From positions 15,897-79,896 of the forward strand of contig DASQZT010000231.1 of NCBI GenBank assembly GCA_035638575.1: a stretch of DNA of 64,000 nucleotides, written 5' to 3'. This document shows, in pieces, positions 56,008 to 64,000 of this stretch (its first letter is position 1; each line of letters opens with the position of its first letter). This DNA is from DASQZT01 sp035638575. GTDB taxonomy: Bacteria > Acidobacteriota > Terriglobia > Bryobacterales > Bryobacteraceae. The notes under the pieces were generated by a model. It ran no database searches and was not told the origin of the DNA. It was given only the letters and a program-made list of their open reading frames with translations. A program made the translations under genes and the position numbers.

Positions 56008-58671
56008 ATGCCCTTCTCTGCCGGAACAAAACTCGGCCCCTACGATATCCTCGCCCCCATCGGCGCCGGTGGCATGGGAGAGGTGTACAAAGCCCGCGAC
56101 ACGCGCCTCGATCGTATTGTCGCCATCAAGATTCTACCCGCCGGCAAGACCGGCGACTCCCAAAGGGCCCGCTTCTTCCAGGAGGCGCGCGCTGCCTCGG
56201 CCTTGAACCATCCGCATATTGTCGCGATTTATGATATCGGCCGCGAGGGCGACCACGACTATATCGTAATGGAATACGTCGCGGGCAAGACGATCGGCCA
56301 ATCGATTCCGCGAAAAGGCATGCGCCTGGATGAAGCCTTGCGCGTGGCCGCCCAGATTGCCGACGCTCTGGCGGCCGCCCACGCCGCGGGGATTGTCCAC
56401 CGCGACCTCAAGCCGGGCAACGTCATGATCGCTGCCAATGGCTCGGTGAAGGTCCTCGATTTCGGTCTTGCCAAACTGGCCGGACCGCCCGGAGACAATG
56501 ACACAGACACCCGGACCATGGTGGCCGAAGAACCCCGGACAGCCGATGGCATGATTGTGGGCACGGCCGGCTACATGTCCCCCGAACAGGCGCAAGGCCA
56601 GCCGGTGGATTCCCGCTCGGATATCTTCTCGTTCGGCGCCCTGTTCTACGAGATGCTCACCGGCATCCGCGCCTTCCGGGGCGATTCCACCCTCTCTACG
56701 CTGACCGCCGTCCTGCACGGCGATCCGCGTCCCGTGCGGCATTTGGCGGAGGGCACGCCATCCGATGTGGAGCGGGTGGTGAACCGCTGCCTGCGAAAGG
56801 ACCCGGCCAAGCGGTTTCAGAACACCGGCGACCTGAAGGTGGCGCTGGAAGAGTTGCAGCAGGAATCGGATTCCGGCGCCCTGGCGCCCTCCGCCGATCC
56901 CGCTTCGCCCGCGCGCGGCCGCAAGCCCGTCTGGATTGCGGTCGCGTTCCTGGTATTGTCGGCCGCGGGCGCCGGATGGTGGCTTCACAAACCCGCGGCC
57001 GAAGGACCGCAAGACGTCGTGGCGGTCAGCCCGCTCACCAGCTTTCCCGGCTTGCAAAGCCACCCGTCGTTTTCGCCCGACGGCAATCAGGTGGCTTTCG
57101 TATGGCGGAAGGAAGGAGACAGGGAGCAGCACGTTTATGTCAAGCTGGTAGGGCCCGGAAACCCCATTCGCATCACCATGACGGCCCCGTACAATGCCTG
57201 TCCGGAATGGTCGCCCGATGGCGCCTCCATCGCCTTCATCAGCGCCAGCACGCCGCAAAAATACGCCTTGGCGACGGCGCCCGCGTTGGGCGGCCCCGAG
57301 CGCGTAGTCGCGGAATACCAGAACATCGGCTGCCCGTCGTGGTCGCCCGACGGCCAATGGCTGGTTTTTTCGCGTGGCTCCGGAACCGCCGGTTCCATCG
57401 GAACAGAGGGGCCCAACGGCATTTGGGCGGTCTCCGTCGCCACCGGCGCCGCGCACAAAGTGACCTCGCCATCCGGAACGGATGCGTTCGGGGACGCAGT
57501 GCCCACCCTTTCGCCGGACGGCCGCACGCTGGCATTCGCCCGGCTCCGCAGCGCCAATGGGCGCATCTACCTGTTGTCGCTCTCGACGGACATGCAGCCG
57601 CAAGGAGATCCGCAGCCCATTACCCCGGAGGACCAGCGTCTGCGCCGGATTGCCTGGATGCCGGACGGCGCTGAACTGGTCTATTCGGCTGGGAGCTCAC
57701 TGCCAACTTCAGGCCTTTGGCGTGTACGAGCCAGCGGCGGCCAGCCGCGGCGCGTGACCGGAATCGATGTCGGCATCGATCCGGCCGTTTCACGGCCGCG
57801 TGGCCCGGGCCTGTGGTCCCGCCTGGCTTTCGCGCGTGCGACCGACGATAGCAACGTTTGGCGCCTCCCCATGCAATCGGGCAAGCCCGGAGCGCCCGAA
57901 GAGGTGGTGGCGTCGTCGCGGCGCGACTTCGAGCCGCGTTATTCGCCGGATGGCTCCAGGATCGCGTTCACCAGCGACCGTTCGGGTTACTCGGAAGTTT
58001 GGGCGTCCAACGCGGACGGATCGGCGCCGGTGCAGTTGTCCAACATGCGCGCCATCACCACCGGCTGCGGGCGTTGGTCGCCGGACGGACGGCAGATCGC
58101 TCTTTGCTCGAACGCCAGCGGAACCTCGCAGCTCTATCTCGTGGACCCCAACGGCGGAGCGCCGCGGCGGCTCACCTATTCCCAAAGCCATGACACCGCT
58201 CCAAGCTGGTCGCGCGACGGCAAGTGGATTTACTTCGCATCGACCCGGAGCGGCAGGTTTGAAGTTTGGAAGATAGCGCCGGAACCCCATGCCACGCCGA
58301 TACAGCTTTCGACTCACGGCGGCTACGCGGCGCTGGAGTCGTGGGACGGTAAGACGCTGTACTTCGCCAAAACAAGCCAGAGCGGCCAGATCGTCGGTAT
58401 TCCGCCGTCCGGCGGCGAAGAAACCCCGCTGCCGGTAACCGTCGATACGTGGGGAGACTGGGATGTTACGCCCGAGGGAATCGTATTCATCCCGTCTGGC
58501 GCGAGGCGGGTTTGCCTTTACAGCTTCGTCACGAAGCAGACGCGTACGCTGGCCGAGTTGCACCGCGCCCCCGATTTCGGGTTGACGGTCTCGCCGAAGG
58601 ACGGTTCGATTCTCTATACGACGGTCGACCACGCTTCGAGCGAGCTGGAGCTGGTGGAACGCTTCCGGTAA
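56008..58671 (+). CDS. Membrane Ser/Thr protein kinase with PD40/TolB-like propeller
   Basis: This 887-aa protein carries a Hanks-type kinase domain (about 12-285): P-loop IGAGGMGEVYKARD, Lys 41 (VAIKIL), catalytic HRDLKPGNVM (D133) and DFGLAK (D151), followed by GTAGYMSPEQAQGQ. One transmembrane helix (about 307-328, VWIAVAFLVLSAAGAGWWL) separates it from an external sensor of WD40-like PD40 repeats, each with a SPDG motif (FSPDGNQVAFVW, WSPDGQWLVFSRG, YSPDGSRIAFTSD, WSPDGRQIALCS). This architecture is abundant in Acidobacteria. The ligand and target are unknown. The ribosome-binding site is weak. Confidence 0.93.
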   Translation: MPFSAGTKLGPYDILAPIGAGGMGEVYKARDTRLDRIVAIKILPAGKTGDSQRARFFQEARAASALNHPHIVAIYDIGREGDHDYIVMEYVAGKTIGQSIPRKGMRLDEALRVAAQIADALAAAHAAGIVHRDLKPGNVMIAANGSVKVLDFGLAKLAGPPGDNDTDTRTMVAEEPRTADGMIVGTAGYMSPEQAQGQPVDSRSDIFSFGALFYEMLTGIRAFRGDSTLSTLTAVLHGDPRPVRHLAEGTPSDVERVVNRCLRKDPAKRFQNTGDLKVALEELQQESDSGALAPSADPASPARGRKPVWIAVAFLVLSAAGAGWWLHKPAAEGPQDVVAVSPLTSFPGLQSHPSFSPDGNQVAFVWRKEGDREQHVYVKLVGPGNPIRITMTAPYNACPEWSPDGASIAFISASTPQKYALATAPALGGPERVVAEYQNIGCPSWSPDGQWLVFSRGSGTAGSIGTEGPNGIWAVSVATGAAHKVTSPSGTDAFGDAVPTLSPDGRTLAFARLRSANGRIYLLSLSTDMQPQGDPQPITPEDQRLRRIAWMPDGAELVYSAGSSLPTSGLWRVRASGGQPRRVTGIDVGIDPAVSRPRGPGLWSRLAFARATDDSNVWRLPMQSGKPGAPEEVVASSRRDFEPRYSPDGSRIAFTSDRSGYSEVWASNADGSAPVQLSNMRAITTGCGRWSPDGRQIALCSNASGTSQLYLVDPNGGAPRRLTYSQSHDTAPSWSRDGKWIYFASTRSGRFEVWKIAPEPHATPIQLSTHGGYAALESWDGKTLYFAKTSQSGQIVGIPPSGGEETPLPVTVDTWGDWDVTPEGIVFIPSGARRVCLYSFVTKQTRTLAELHRAPDFGLTVSPKDGSILYTTVDHASSELELVERFR

Positions 58672-58714
58672 TCGGCATGTCACGGGAGTATGCTGTATGC
58701 ATGGCGGACCAACC

Positions 58715-59053
58715 ATGAAAAAGTCGGCGCGGGTCACTCTCACGGTTGTGGCTGCTGTCGGCTGGGCCGCGCGGGCCCAACAGGCGCCCAATCCCTGCGA
58801 GCCGGCCAACTTCAACGGGAAGGCGTGCCAGGCGGCCGTGAAAAATCACGGTTATTGCAGCGGCGGAGCCTGGGTGCCGCAACAGTATCAGAAATATCCC
58901 TACTATTACGGCCTCTATCAGGCTTACGCATCGGCTGCCGGAGTCGTGACCGCCGCACCGGTGGAGGCGTGCCGCCGTCCCAGCCGCCTCTTTGGGCGCC
59001 ACGGCGGCTTCGGTGCTATTGGAGCCGCCGTTCACGGCCACTCCGGCTCCTAG
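58715..59053 (+). CDS. Small secreted Gly/Tyr-rich protein, YgiB/DUF1190-like partner
   Basis: This 112-aa protein starts at ATG 58715 (an upstream in-frame ATG at 58697 is possible) with a signal peptide (VTLTVVAAVGWAARAQ). The mature part has NPCEPANFNGKACQAAVKNH, WVPQQYQKYPYYYGLYQAYA, and a tail RHGGFGAIGAAVHGHSGS that resembles the Gly-rich end of YgiB-type proteins. It ends 15 bases before a glutathionylspermidine-synthase-family gene, the same order as ygiB-ygiC in Escherichia coli. Assignment to DUF1190 rests on this context and on the tail. Confidence 0.65.
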   Translation: MKKSARVTLTVVAAVGWAARAQQAPNPCEPANFNGKACQAAVKNHGYCSGGAWVPQQYQKYPYYYGLYQAYASAAGVVTAAPVEACRRPSRLFGRHGGFGAIGAAVHGHSGS

Positions 59054-59068
59054 TTGCGTCGGGGTTCC

Positions 59069-60199
59069 ATGCGACGCATCGTTTCAACGCCGCGTCCCGG
59101 CTGGCAGCAGCGTGTAGAGGAGGCCGGGCTGGTGTGGAACACCGGCGAGCAGCCGTGCTGGAACGAGTCGGCCTTCTACCAGTTCACCGCCGAAGAAGTG
59201 GCATCGCTCGAAGCCGTCACCAACGAATTGGAAACCATGATGGCGCGGTCGGTCGAGCACATCATCGAGAACAAGCTCTACGCCAGAATGAATGTGCCGC
59301 CCATTGCAGTGCCGCTGATTGAAACCTCGTGGCATGCCGAGCCGCCATCGCTCTACGGCCGCTTTGACCTGGCCTACGATGGCGCCCATCCGCCCAAGCT
59401 GCTGGAGTATAACGCCGACACGCCCACCTGTCTGCTGGAGGCCGCGGTCGTGCAGTGGTACTGGCTCCAGGAAACCTTCCCGCGGCTCGATCAATTCAAC
59501 TCGCTGCACGAGCGTCTGATTGCGCTGTGGAAGGATCTGGCGCCCAGCCTGCCGGGCGGCCGCATCGACCTGTGCTCGTTAGACGACCTGGAAGACGGCA
59601 TAACCGTCACCTACCTCCAGGACACCGCGCAGCAGGCGGGGCTATTGGCTTCGTGTTTTGCCATCGACGAGATCGGCTGGGACGGGAGCGCCTTCGTGGG
59701 ACCGGAGGAACGCCCGCTGGGCGCGGTCTTCAAACTGTACCCCTGGGAGTGGATGGTCCGCGAAGAGTTCAGCCGGTTTCTGTCATCCGCGCCCACCCTA
59801 TGGATCGAGCCGCCCTGGAAGATGCTGCTCTCGAATAAAGGAATCCTACCGGTGTTGTGGGAGCTTTACCCCGGCCACCCCAATCTGCTCGAGGCGCGCT
59901 TCGATGGGCCGGGGTCGCTGACGTACTGGGTGCGCAAGCCGCTCCTCGGCCGCGAGGGCGCCAACATCACCATGCACCGGCCGGGAAGCGACCTCCAGAC
60001 CGATGGCGAGTATGGCTCGGAAGGCTTCGTCTATCAGAACCTGGCACAGATACAAAGCTTCGACGGCAAATACCCGGTGGTGGGCAGTTGGCTGATCGGG
60101 CACGAGCCGGGAAACGCCGCGGCCGGCATCGGCATTCGGGAATCGGATACGCCCATCACCACCAACTTCAGCCCGTTCGTCCCGCACCTGTTTGACTGA
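59069..60199 (+). CDS. Glutathionylspermidine-synthase-family ATP-grasp-like ligase (YgiC-like)
   Basis: This 376-aa cytosolic protein has WNESAFYQFTAEEV, RFDLAYDGAHPPKLLEYNAD with TPTCLLEA (substrate site), FKLYPWEWMVREEF, WKMLLSNKGILPVLWELYPG and the C-terminal VGSWLIGHEPGNAAAGIGIR. These match the synthetase domain of GspS without the amidase. Members form amide bonds using ATP, and YgiC-type enzymes do not make glutathionylspermidine as far as is known. ATG 59069 is chosen over TTG 59054. It pairs with the secreted protein upstream. Confidence 0.9.
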   Translation: MRRIVSTPRPGWQQRVEEAGLVWNTGEQPCWNESAFYQFTAEEVASLEAVTNELETMMARSVEHIIENKLYARMNVPPIAVPLIETSWHAEPPSLYGRFDLAYDGAHPPKLLEYNADTPTCLLEAAVVQWYWLQETFPRLDQFNSLHERLIALWKDLAPSLPGGRIDLCSLDDLEDGITVTYLQDTAQQAGLLASCFAIDEIGWDGSAFVGPEERPLGAVFKLYPWEWMVREEFSRFLSSAPTLWIEPPWKMLLSNKGILPVLWELYPGHPNLLEARFDGPGSLTYWVRKPLLGREGANITMHRPGSDLQTDGEYGSEGFVYQNLAQIQSFDGKYPVVGSWLIGHEPGNAAAGIGIRESDTPITTNFSPFVPHLFD

Positions 60200-60268
60200 T
60201 CGCTTCTCGCACGCTGACTCCACATCCCCGGGACGGCTTGGCGATATCCGCAATATCGGAAGGCTTTG

Positions 60269-61150
60269 TCATTTCCATACCTTGGTTAGCCAACCGTTCA
60301 GCTTCAGCCACTCCTCTACCCGGTCCAGGTAGTGATCCGCGCCGCCGCCCTTCTTTCCGAAGCCGTGCTGGCCGGTCTGGAATACGTGAAGCTCGGCCGG
60401 CCGCCCCGCTTTTCTCCAGGCGCCAAACAGGTCGATCGACCCCTGGTATCCGACTGTCTGGTCGTCCGCCGCTACCGCGATGAACAGCGGCGGGGCTCCT
60501 TCCGGCGGCGGATTGGAATTCGCGCCGGCGGCGTAGACCGGGGCCGCGAAATCCGGCCGTCCATCGGCGGGTCCATACACCGTCGAGAGAACCACTGCGC
60601 CTCCGGCCGAGTAACCAATAATGCCGATCCGATTGGGGAGCACGCCAAATTCGGCGGCATGCTGCCGGAGCAGCCGCACCGCTTGTTGTCCATCCGCGCC
60701 GGCCATCTCGCGCACATTCTGGCCCGCCTGCGGACCGGTGGTGGCTAGCCCTCTCCCGGCCGCCCCAGGTGGCGCGTTTGGGTCGACATAGGTCGTGCGG
60801 TACTTCAAGACAAACGCGTCCACACCCATCTGGTTGAGCCGTTTGGCGACATCCACTCCTTCATATGACATCATCAGCGTCCGGAAACCACCGCCCGGCG
60901 CGACAATCATCGCGGTTCCCGCTGCGGTAGCCTTCTCCGCCGGATAATAGAGCAGTACCGGTCGAACGATATTCTGCGCCTGCGGCCTGTCCGCCGTGCC
61001 GGCGGATCTCTCAGGATAGTTCCAATTCTCCGAACCGGGAGCGGCACCGGGATAAAGCGGGATTTCACGAGCCGGTGGGGCCAGTTGAGCCCAGCCGGTG
61101 GCCGCCACTCCAGCCAGAATACAGATCTTTGGAAGGTTCACCCTAAGCAT
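60269..61150 (-). CDS. Secreted alpha/beta-hydrolase (acetyl-xylan-esterase/dienelactone-hydrolase-like)
   Basis: This 293-aa protein has a signal peptide (ICILAGVAATGWAQ). The oxyanion region is AMIVAPGGGFRTLMMSYEG, the nucleophile elbow GIIGYSAGGAVVL, an acid lies near IAVAADDQTVGYQG and the His is in VFQTGQHGFGKKGGG. This is the pattern of BD-FAE-like or acetylxylan esterases. It would remove ester groups from plant polysaccharides, in keeping with the window's hemicellulose and pectin enzymes. AGAGG precedes the ATG. Confidence 0.85.
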   Translation of the reverse strand: MLRVNLPKICILAGVAATGWAQLAPPAREIPLYPGAAPGSENWNYPERSAGTADRPQAQNIVRPVLLYYPAEKATAAGTAMIVAPGGGFRTLMMSYEGVDVAKRLNQMGVDAFVLKYRTTYVDPNAPPGAAGRGLATTGPQAGQNVREMAGADGQQAVRLLRQHAAEFGVLPNRIGIIGYSAGGAVVLSTVYGPADGRPDFAAPVYAAGANSNPPPEGAPPLFIAVAADDQTVGYQGSIDLFGAWRKAGRPAELHVFQTGQHGFGKKGGGADHYLDRVEEWLKLNGWLTKVWK

Positions 61151-61334
61151 TAGAAACCTCTTTCTCCGAAAGTGCTATGTTACATCACAAGCTCGCCTCA
61201 TCGCCCGCCTGGGCTGCAGGAGGCCACGACCAGGGAAACGTGCAACGGGAAATCGGGCCAGCTTAGGACGCACCACGATATACAATCGGTGCTGACCGGA
61301 ATCCGAAATGGAATTCCCGGAGAGGAGCTCTGAT

Positions 61335-62525
61335 ATGCGACATCTTTACCGGCTGCTCATGCCGGCCCTACTTGCGTTCACCGCGACCGCCGCGGAGCCG
61401 TCGCTCGATCCCGCGACGCTCAAGCTAATCCCCGCACGCATGCAGGAGTTCGTCGATCGCGGCGAGATTTCCGGTGTGGTCACCCTCGTGGCGCGCAATG
61501 GCCAGATCGCCGCGCTCGACGCGGTCGGCTTCGCTGACATCGAAAGCAGGAAGCCGATGCGAACCGACGCCATCGTGCAGATCATGTCGCAGACCAAGAC
61601 CGTAACCGGCGTGGCGGCAATGATTCTGGTGGATGAAGGCAAGCTGAACCTGACCCGGCCGGTTCAGGATTATCTGCCTGAGTTCAGGGGCGTCCAGGTG
61701 GCAGAGACCCGGCCGGACGGAAGCCTCAACGTCCATCCGCCGCAGCATCCGCCCGCCGTGTGGGAGTTGATGTGCCACATTTCCGGTCTCGCCTTCCTTC
61801 CGGCGAGCGGTGAGTACGCGCGCATCAACTTCACTATGGACCACACCCTGGCCGAAGCGGTGCGTGCCTACGCCGGCGAGAAGCTCATCGCGGAGCCGGG
61901 GACGAAGCACATCTACAGCAACATGGGAATCGCCACGCTCGGCCGCATCGTCGAGGTCGTCTCCGGCCAGAAGTACGAAGATTTCGTGCAGAGCCGCATT
62001 CTGGCGCCGCTCGGCATGAAAGACTCCTTCTTCTTCCCGCCCGAAGACAAGAAGAGCCGTATCGCCATGGTCTACGCGCCGGGCCAAAAGAAGCTGGCCC
62101 TGGCGCGCGACAAGGCTCAAGGCGGTGATCCCGCCACGTATCGGTCCGGCGCAAAGTACCCTGGACCGGAGCTGGCCCTGTTCTCCACCGCAGCGGACCT
62201 TTACAGCTTCTATCAGATGCTGGCCAACCGGGGGGCGTTCGGCGGCAAGCGCATCCTTTCGCCGCAGGCCGTGGAAGCGATGGCGCACGACTATACCCCT
62301 GACCATCGCGGCTACGGTCTCACCATGAGTGTGGCCGAGAGCACCCCGTCGCTGTTGAACCTGGTCAACCCGGGGACGTTTGGGCACGGAGGCGCATTCG
62401 GCACCAGCGGAACCGTGGACCCGAAGAATGGGCTCGTAACCGTTTTCCTGCCGCAGATGGTGGGCGGGCCTACCAAGCTCGCGCAGGACGTCTTCACGCA
62501 ACTCGCCGAAGCCTCGGTGCGATAA
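61335..62525 (+). CDS. Serine beta-lactamase-family hydrolase (class C/esterase type)
   Basis: This 396-aa exported protein starts at ATG 61335 after AGAGGAG. A signal peptide (LLMPALLAFTATAAE) precedes a serine-hydrolase domain with SxxK at S85-K88 (IMSQTKTVTG), Tyr in KHIYSNMGIATLG and HGG in GTFGHGGAFGTSG. These proteins are peptidases or esterases related to EstB and penicillin-binding proteins. The substrate is unknown. A TATACAAT box at 61279-61286 may be its -10 element, with no good -35. Confidence 0.88.
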   Translation: MRHLYRLLMPALLAFTATAAEPSLDPATLKLIPARMQEFVDRGEISGVVTLVARNGQIAALDAVGFADIESRKPMRTDAIVQIMSQTKTVTGVAAMILVDEGKLNLTRPVQDYLPEFRGVQVAETRPDGSLNVHPPQHPPAVWELMCHISGLAFLPASGEYARINFTMDHTLAEAVRAYAGEKLIAEPGTKHIYSNMGIATLGRIVEVVSGQKYEDFVQSRILAPLGMKDSFFFPPEDKKSRIAMVYAPGQKKLALARDKAQGGDPATYRSGAKYPGPELALFSTAADLYSFYQMLANRGAFGGKRILSPQAVEAMAHDYTPDHRGYGLTMSVAESTPSLLNLVNPGTFGHGGAFGTSGTVDPKNGLVTVFLPQMVGGPTKLAQDVFTQLAEASVR

Positions 62526-62572
62526 GTCCGGCGACGCCTGCGCCAATGTGCAAGGATATCGGCCCCGAAGTC

Positions 62573-62871
62573 ATGCCCACATCCAGACTCACGAACGACA
62601 TCATCACCGCTGCCCTGGAAGGATTTGAGGCGCGAAAGAGAACCATCGACAGAAAGATTGCCGAACTTCGGCAGATGCTTGAAGGTCCTACACAATCAAG
62701 GCACGTTGGGCGCGGGTCAGGGCGAGAGCTGTGCAAGCTGCGAAGGGTCGTACTGCCAAGCCGAAGAAGGCTGTCGCGAAGAAGGCCGCAGCAAAGAGGC
62801 CTGGTCAGCGGAAATTGTGCTTTTGCCGGACGACACCAACGGTTTGCACTGAGGGAGCACGGTTTTCCTAA
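62573..62871 (+). pseudogene. Frameshifted small gene with Lys/Ala-rich histone-like tail
   Basis: The start encodes MPTSRLTNDIITAALEGFEA then KRTIDRKIAELRQMLEG, a coiled-coil-like segment of a small acidobacterial protein family I recall. The expected basic tail appears in another frame: KARWARVRARAVQAAKGRTA then KPKKAVAKKAAAKRPGQRK, up to a TAA at 62869. A one-base shift (net -1) somewhere between about 62640 and 62698 separates them. Lys/Ala tails of this kind bind DNA in a histone-H1-like way. No intact copy is in the window. Confidence 0.55.
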
Positions 62872-63166
62872 AGTGTTGCCAGCGAAGTCCTACTTTTTGG
62901 CCTTCTGAACGGGGTGCGGAGTGGTTGGACCTGACAGTTCTCACAGGTTTCACCCAAGTTCTTGGGCAAAGGGCCGGCACAGCCAGGGGCCGAAGTGGAA
63001 ACCCGCGTGCACTTCCCGCCTGCGATCCGAAACGTGGGCGCCAGGCCCTGGACGTGACGCTAAAAATGGATCCGAACCTGCAAGAGGCGCAGGCGGCCCG
63101 CCGGGCCTTCGGAATCGGTCCGAACCAGGAGACGCTTTTACCAGGCGAAAGAGGAGGACAGTCAAC
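62872..63166 (+). other. Gap with a possible TPR-gene remnant, leader of UDP-sugar dehydrogenase
   Basis: No intact gene is seen. One frame at about 63043-63120 reads ALDVTLKMDPNLQEAQAARR, similar to the last helix of TPR proteins, and may be a remnant. AGGAGG at 63153-63158 is the ribosome-binding site of the next gene. Confidence 0.3.
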
Positions 63167-64000
63167 ATGTCGGGAGTTCAGACAGCCACTGCAACGGCCG
63201 CGCAGATTCTGGCGGAGAAGATCCAGTCCCGCCGGGCGCGCGTCGGCATCGTCGGGCTGGGATATGTGGGGTTGCCGCTCGCGGTGGAGTTCGCCAAGGC
63301 CGGCTTTTCGGTTACCGGCATCGATGTCAGCGAACAGAAATCCAGGCGGGTGAACGCCGGCGACTCCTATGTAGGGGATATTTCTAGCGCCACCCTCGGA
63401 CCACTGGTCGATGCGGGCAAACTGCGAGCCACCTCCGATTTCGACGACATGTGCGAACTCGACACCATCAACATCTGTGTGCCCACGCCCCTGCGCAAGA
63501 CCAAGGACCCGGACATGAGCTTCATCGTGTCCGCGTGCCAGGAGATCGCCAGTCGATTTCACGCGGGCATGCTCATCATTCTGGAATCGACGACCTATCC
63601 GGGCACCACGGACGAGTTGGTGCTGCCCATGCTGACGAAAACGGGCCTGGAGGTGGGGCGCGATTTCTTCCTGTGCTTCTCGCCGGAACGGGTGGACCCC
63701 GGCAATCCCAGTTTCCAGACGGTCAACATCCCCAAAGTGGTGGGCGGCTGCACGCCGGCGTGCACGGAAATGGGCAGGCTGTTCTATTCGCAGGCACTGG
63801 AGCGGGTGGTGCCGGTGAGTTCCACGCAAGTAGCCGAGATGGTCAAGCTGCTGGAGAATACCTTCCGCATGATCAACATCGGGCTGGCGAACGAAATGGC
63901 GCTGATGTGCGGCCGGATGGGCATCAACGTGTGGGAAGTAATCGACGCCGCAGCCACCAAGCCCTTCGGATTCATGCCGTTCTATCCCGGCCCGGGACTG
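63167..64000 (+). CDS. Nucleotide-sugar dehydrogenase, UDP-GlcNAc/UDP-glucose 6-dehydrogenase type (3' end outside window)
   Basis: The frame starts at ATG 63167 and runs open for 278 codons to the window edge, so the gene is truncated by the window and not by mutation. The NAD-binding site is RVGIVGLGYVGLPLAVEFAK (GxGxxG). Further motifs are NICVPTPLRKTKDPDMSFI, LIILESTTYPGTTDELVLP, FLCFSPERVDPGNPSF and QVAEMVKLLENTFRMINIGL, ending before the catalytic Cys region. It oxidises a UDP-sugar C6 to the uronic acid in two NAD-dependent steps. The DPG motif after SPER favours the UDP-GlcNAc dehydrogenase (WbpA-like) branch, used in surface polysaccharide synthesis. Confidence 0.88.
   Translation, partial: MSGVQTATATAAQILAEKIQSRRARVGIVGLGYVGLPLAVEFAKAGFSVTGIDVSEQKSRRVNAGDSYVGDISSATLGPLVDAGKLRATSDFDDMCELDTINICVPTPLRKTKDPDMSFIVSACQEIASRFHAGMLIILESTTYPGTTDELVLPMLTKTGLEVGRDFFLCFSPERVDPGNPSFQTVNIPKVVGGCTPACTEMGRLFYSQALERVVPVSSTQVAEMVKLLENTFRMINIGLANEMALMCGRMGINVWEVIDAAATKPFGFMPFYPGPGL

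Noticed and set aside
53407..62525. Two serine beta-lactamase-family genes considered as antibiotic-resistance genes
   Set aside because: They have the general SxxK/YxN/HGG layout of esterases and peptidases. Nothing shows beta-lactam specificity.

Overview
The window is GC-rich bacterial chromosome, most likely from an Acidobacteriota member of the Bryobacterales/Solibacter type. That placement is inferred from family content, not from a marker gene. The indicators are a Cna-B-type TonB-dependent receptor, three FG-GAP/VCBS plus ASPIC/UnbV (CRTAC1-like) proteins, many TPR proteins, a DUF1501 protein, a Ser/Thr kinase with a PD40 propeller, and many Tat-exported sugar enzymes. I see no rRNA, tRNA, CRISPR array or IS element.

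Layout. 94-1029: ArsR regulator with an SRPBCC/AHSA1 partner. 1107-6060: a tightly packed sugar-acid cassette (glucarate-dehydratase-like enzyme, GH67 alpha-glucuronidase, exported mandelate-racemase-type dehydratase). 6066-12659: a methyltransferase, then a three-step unit of M49 peptidase, GNAT and a frameshifted SEC-C protein. 12723-18695: mannonate-dehydratase-like protein, TonB-receptor remnant, POT transporter, Fe-S aldo/keto reductase, Gfo/Idh oxidoreductase and a haem-binding protein.

18692-38084 is the most unusual part. A minus-strand run of seven genes has joints that are overlapping or 1 nt apart: molybdopterin oxidoreductase, DUF1501, an unrecognised 423-aa protein, a CRTAC1-TPR fusion, a 79-aa ORF, a TPR protein and a CRTAC1 protein. 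A TonB receptor lies just upstream. Divergent from it are a seven-haem cytochrome fused to TPRs and a third CRTAC1 protein, which converge on two more TPR genes. I infer an exported or periplasmic redox/assembly system of unknown purpose.

38085-49564 returns to carbohydrate functions: SMP-30 lactonase, a broken ThuA gene, GH28, an SGNH hydrolase, a GH50-like enzyme, a second mannonate-dehydratase-like protein and an RraA-like protein. An orphan CooC-type maturation ATPase lies among them. 49755-64000 holds a hypothetical protein, an NCS2 purine/pyrimidine permease, a lipoprotein, two serine beta-lactamase-family hydrolases, a Ser/Thr kinase, a YgiB/YgiC-like pair, an esterase, a decayed Lys/Ala-rich gene and the 5' part of a UDP-sugar dehydrogenase cut by the window edge.

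Several genes are broken. At least three breaks look like single-base losses in short homopolymers, so sequencing or assembly error has to be separated from real decay.
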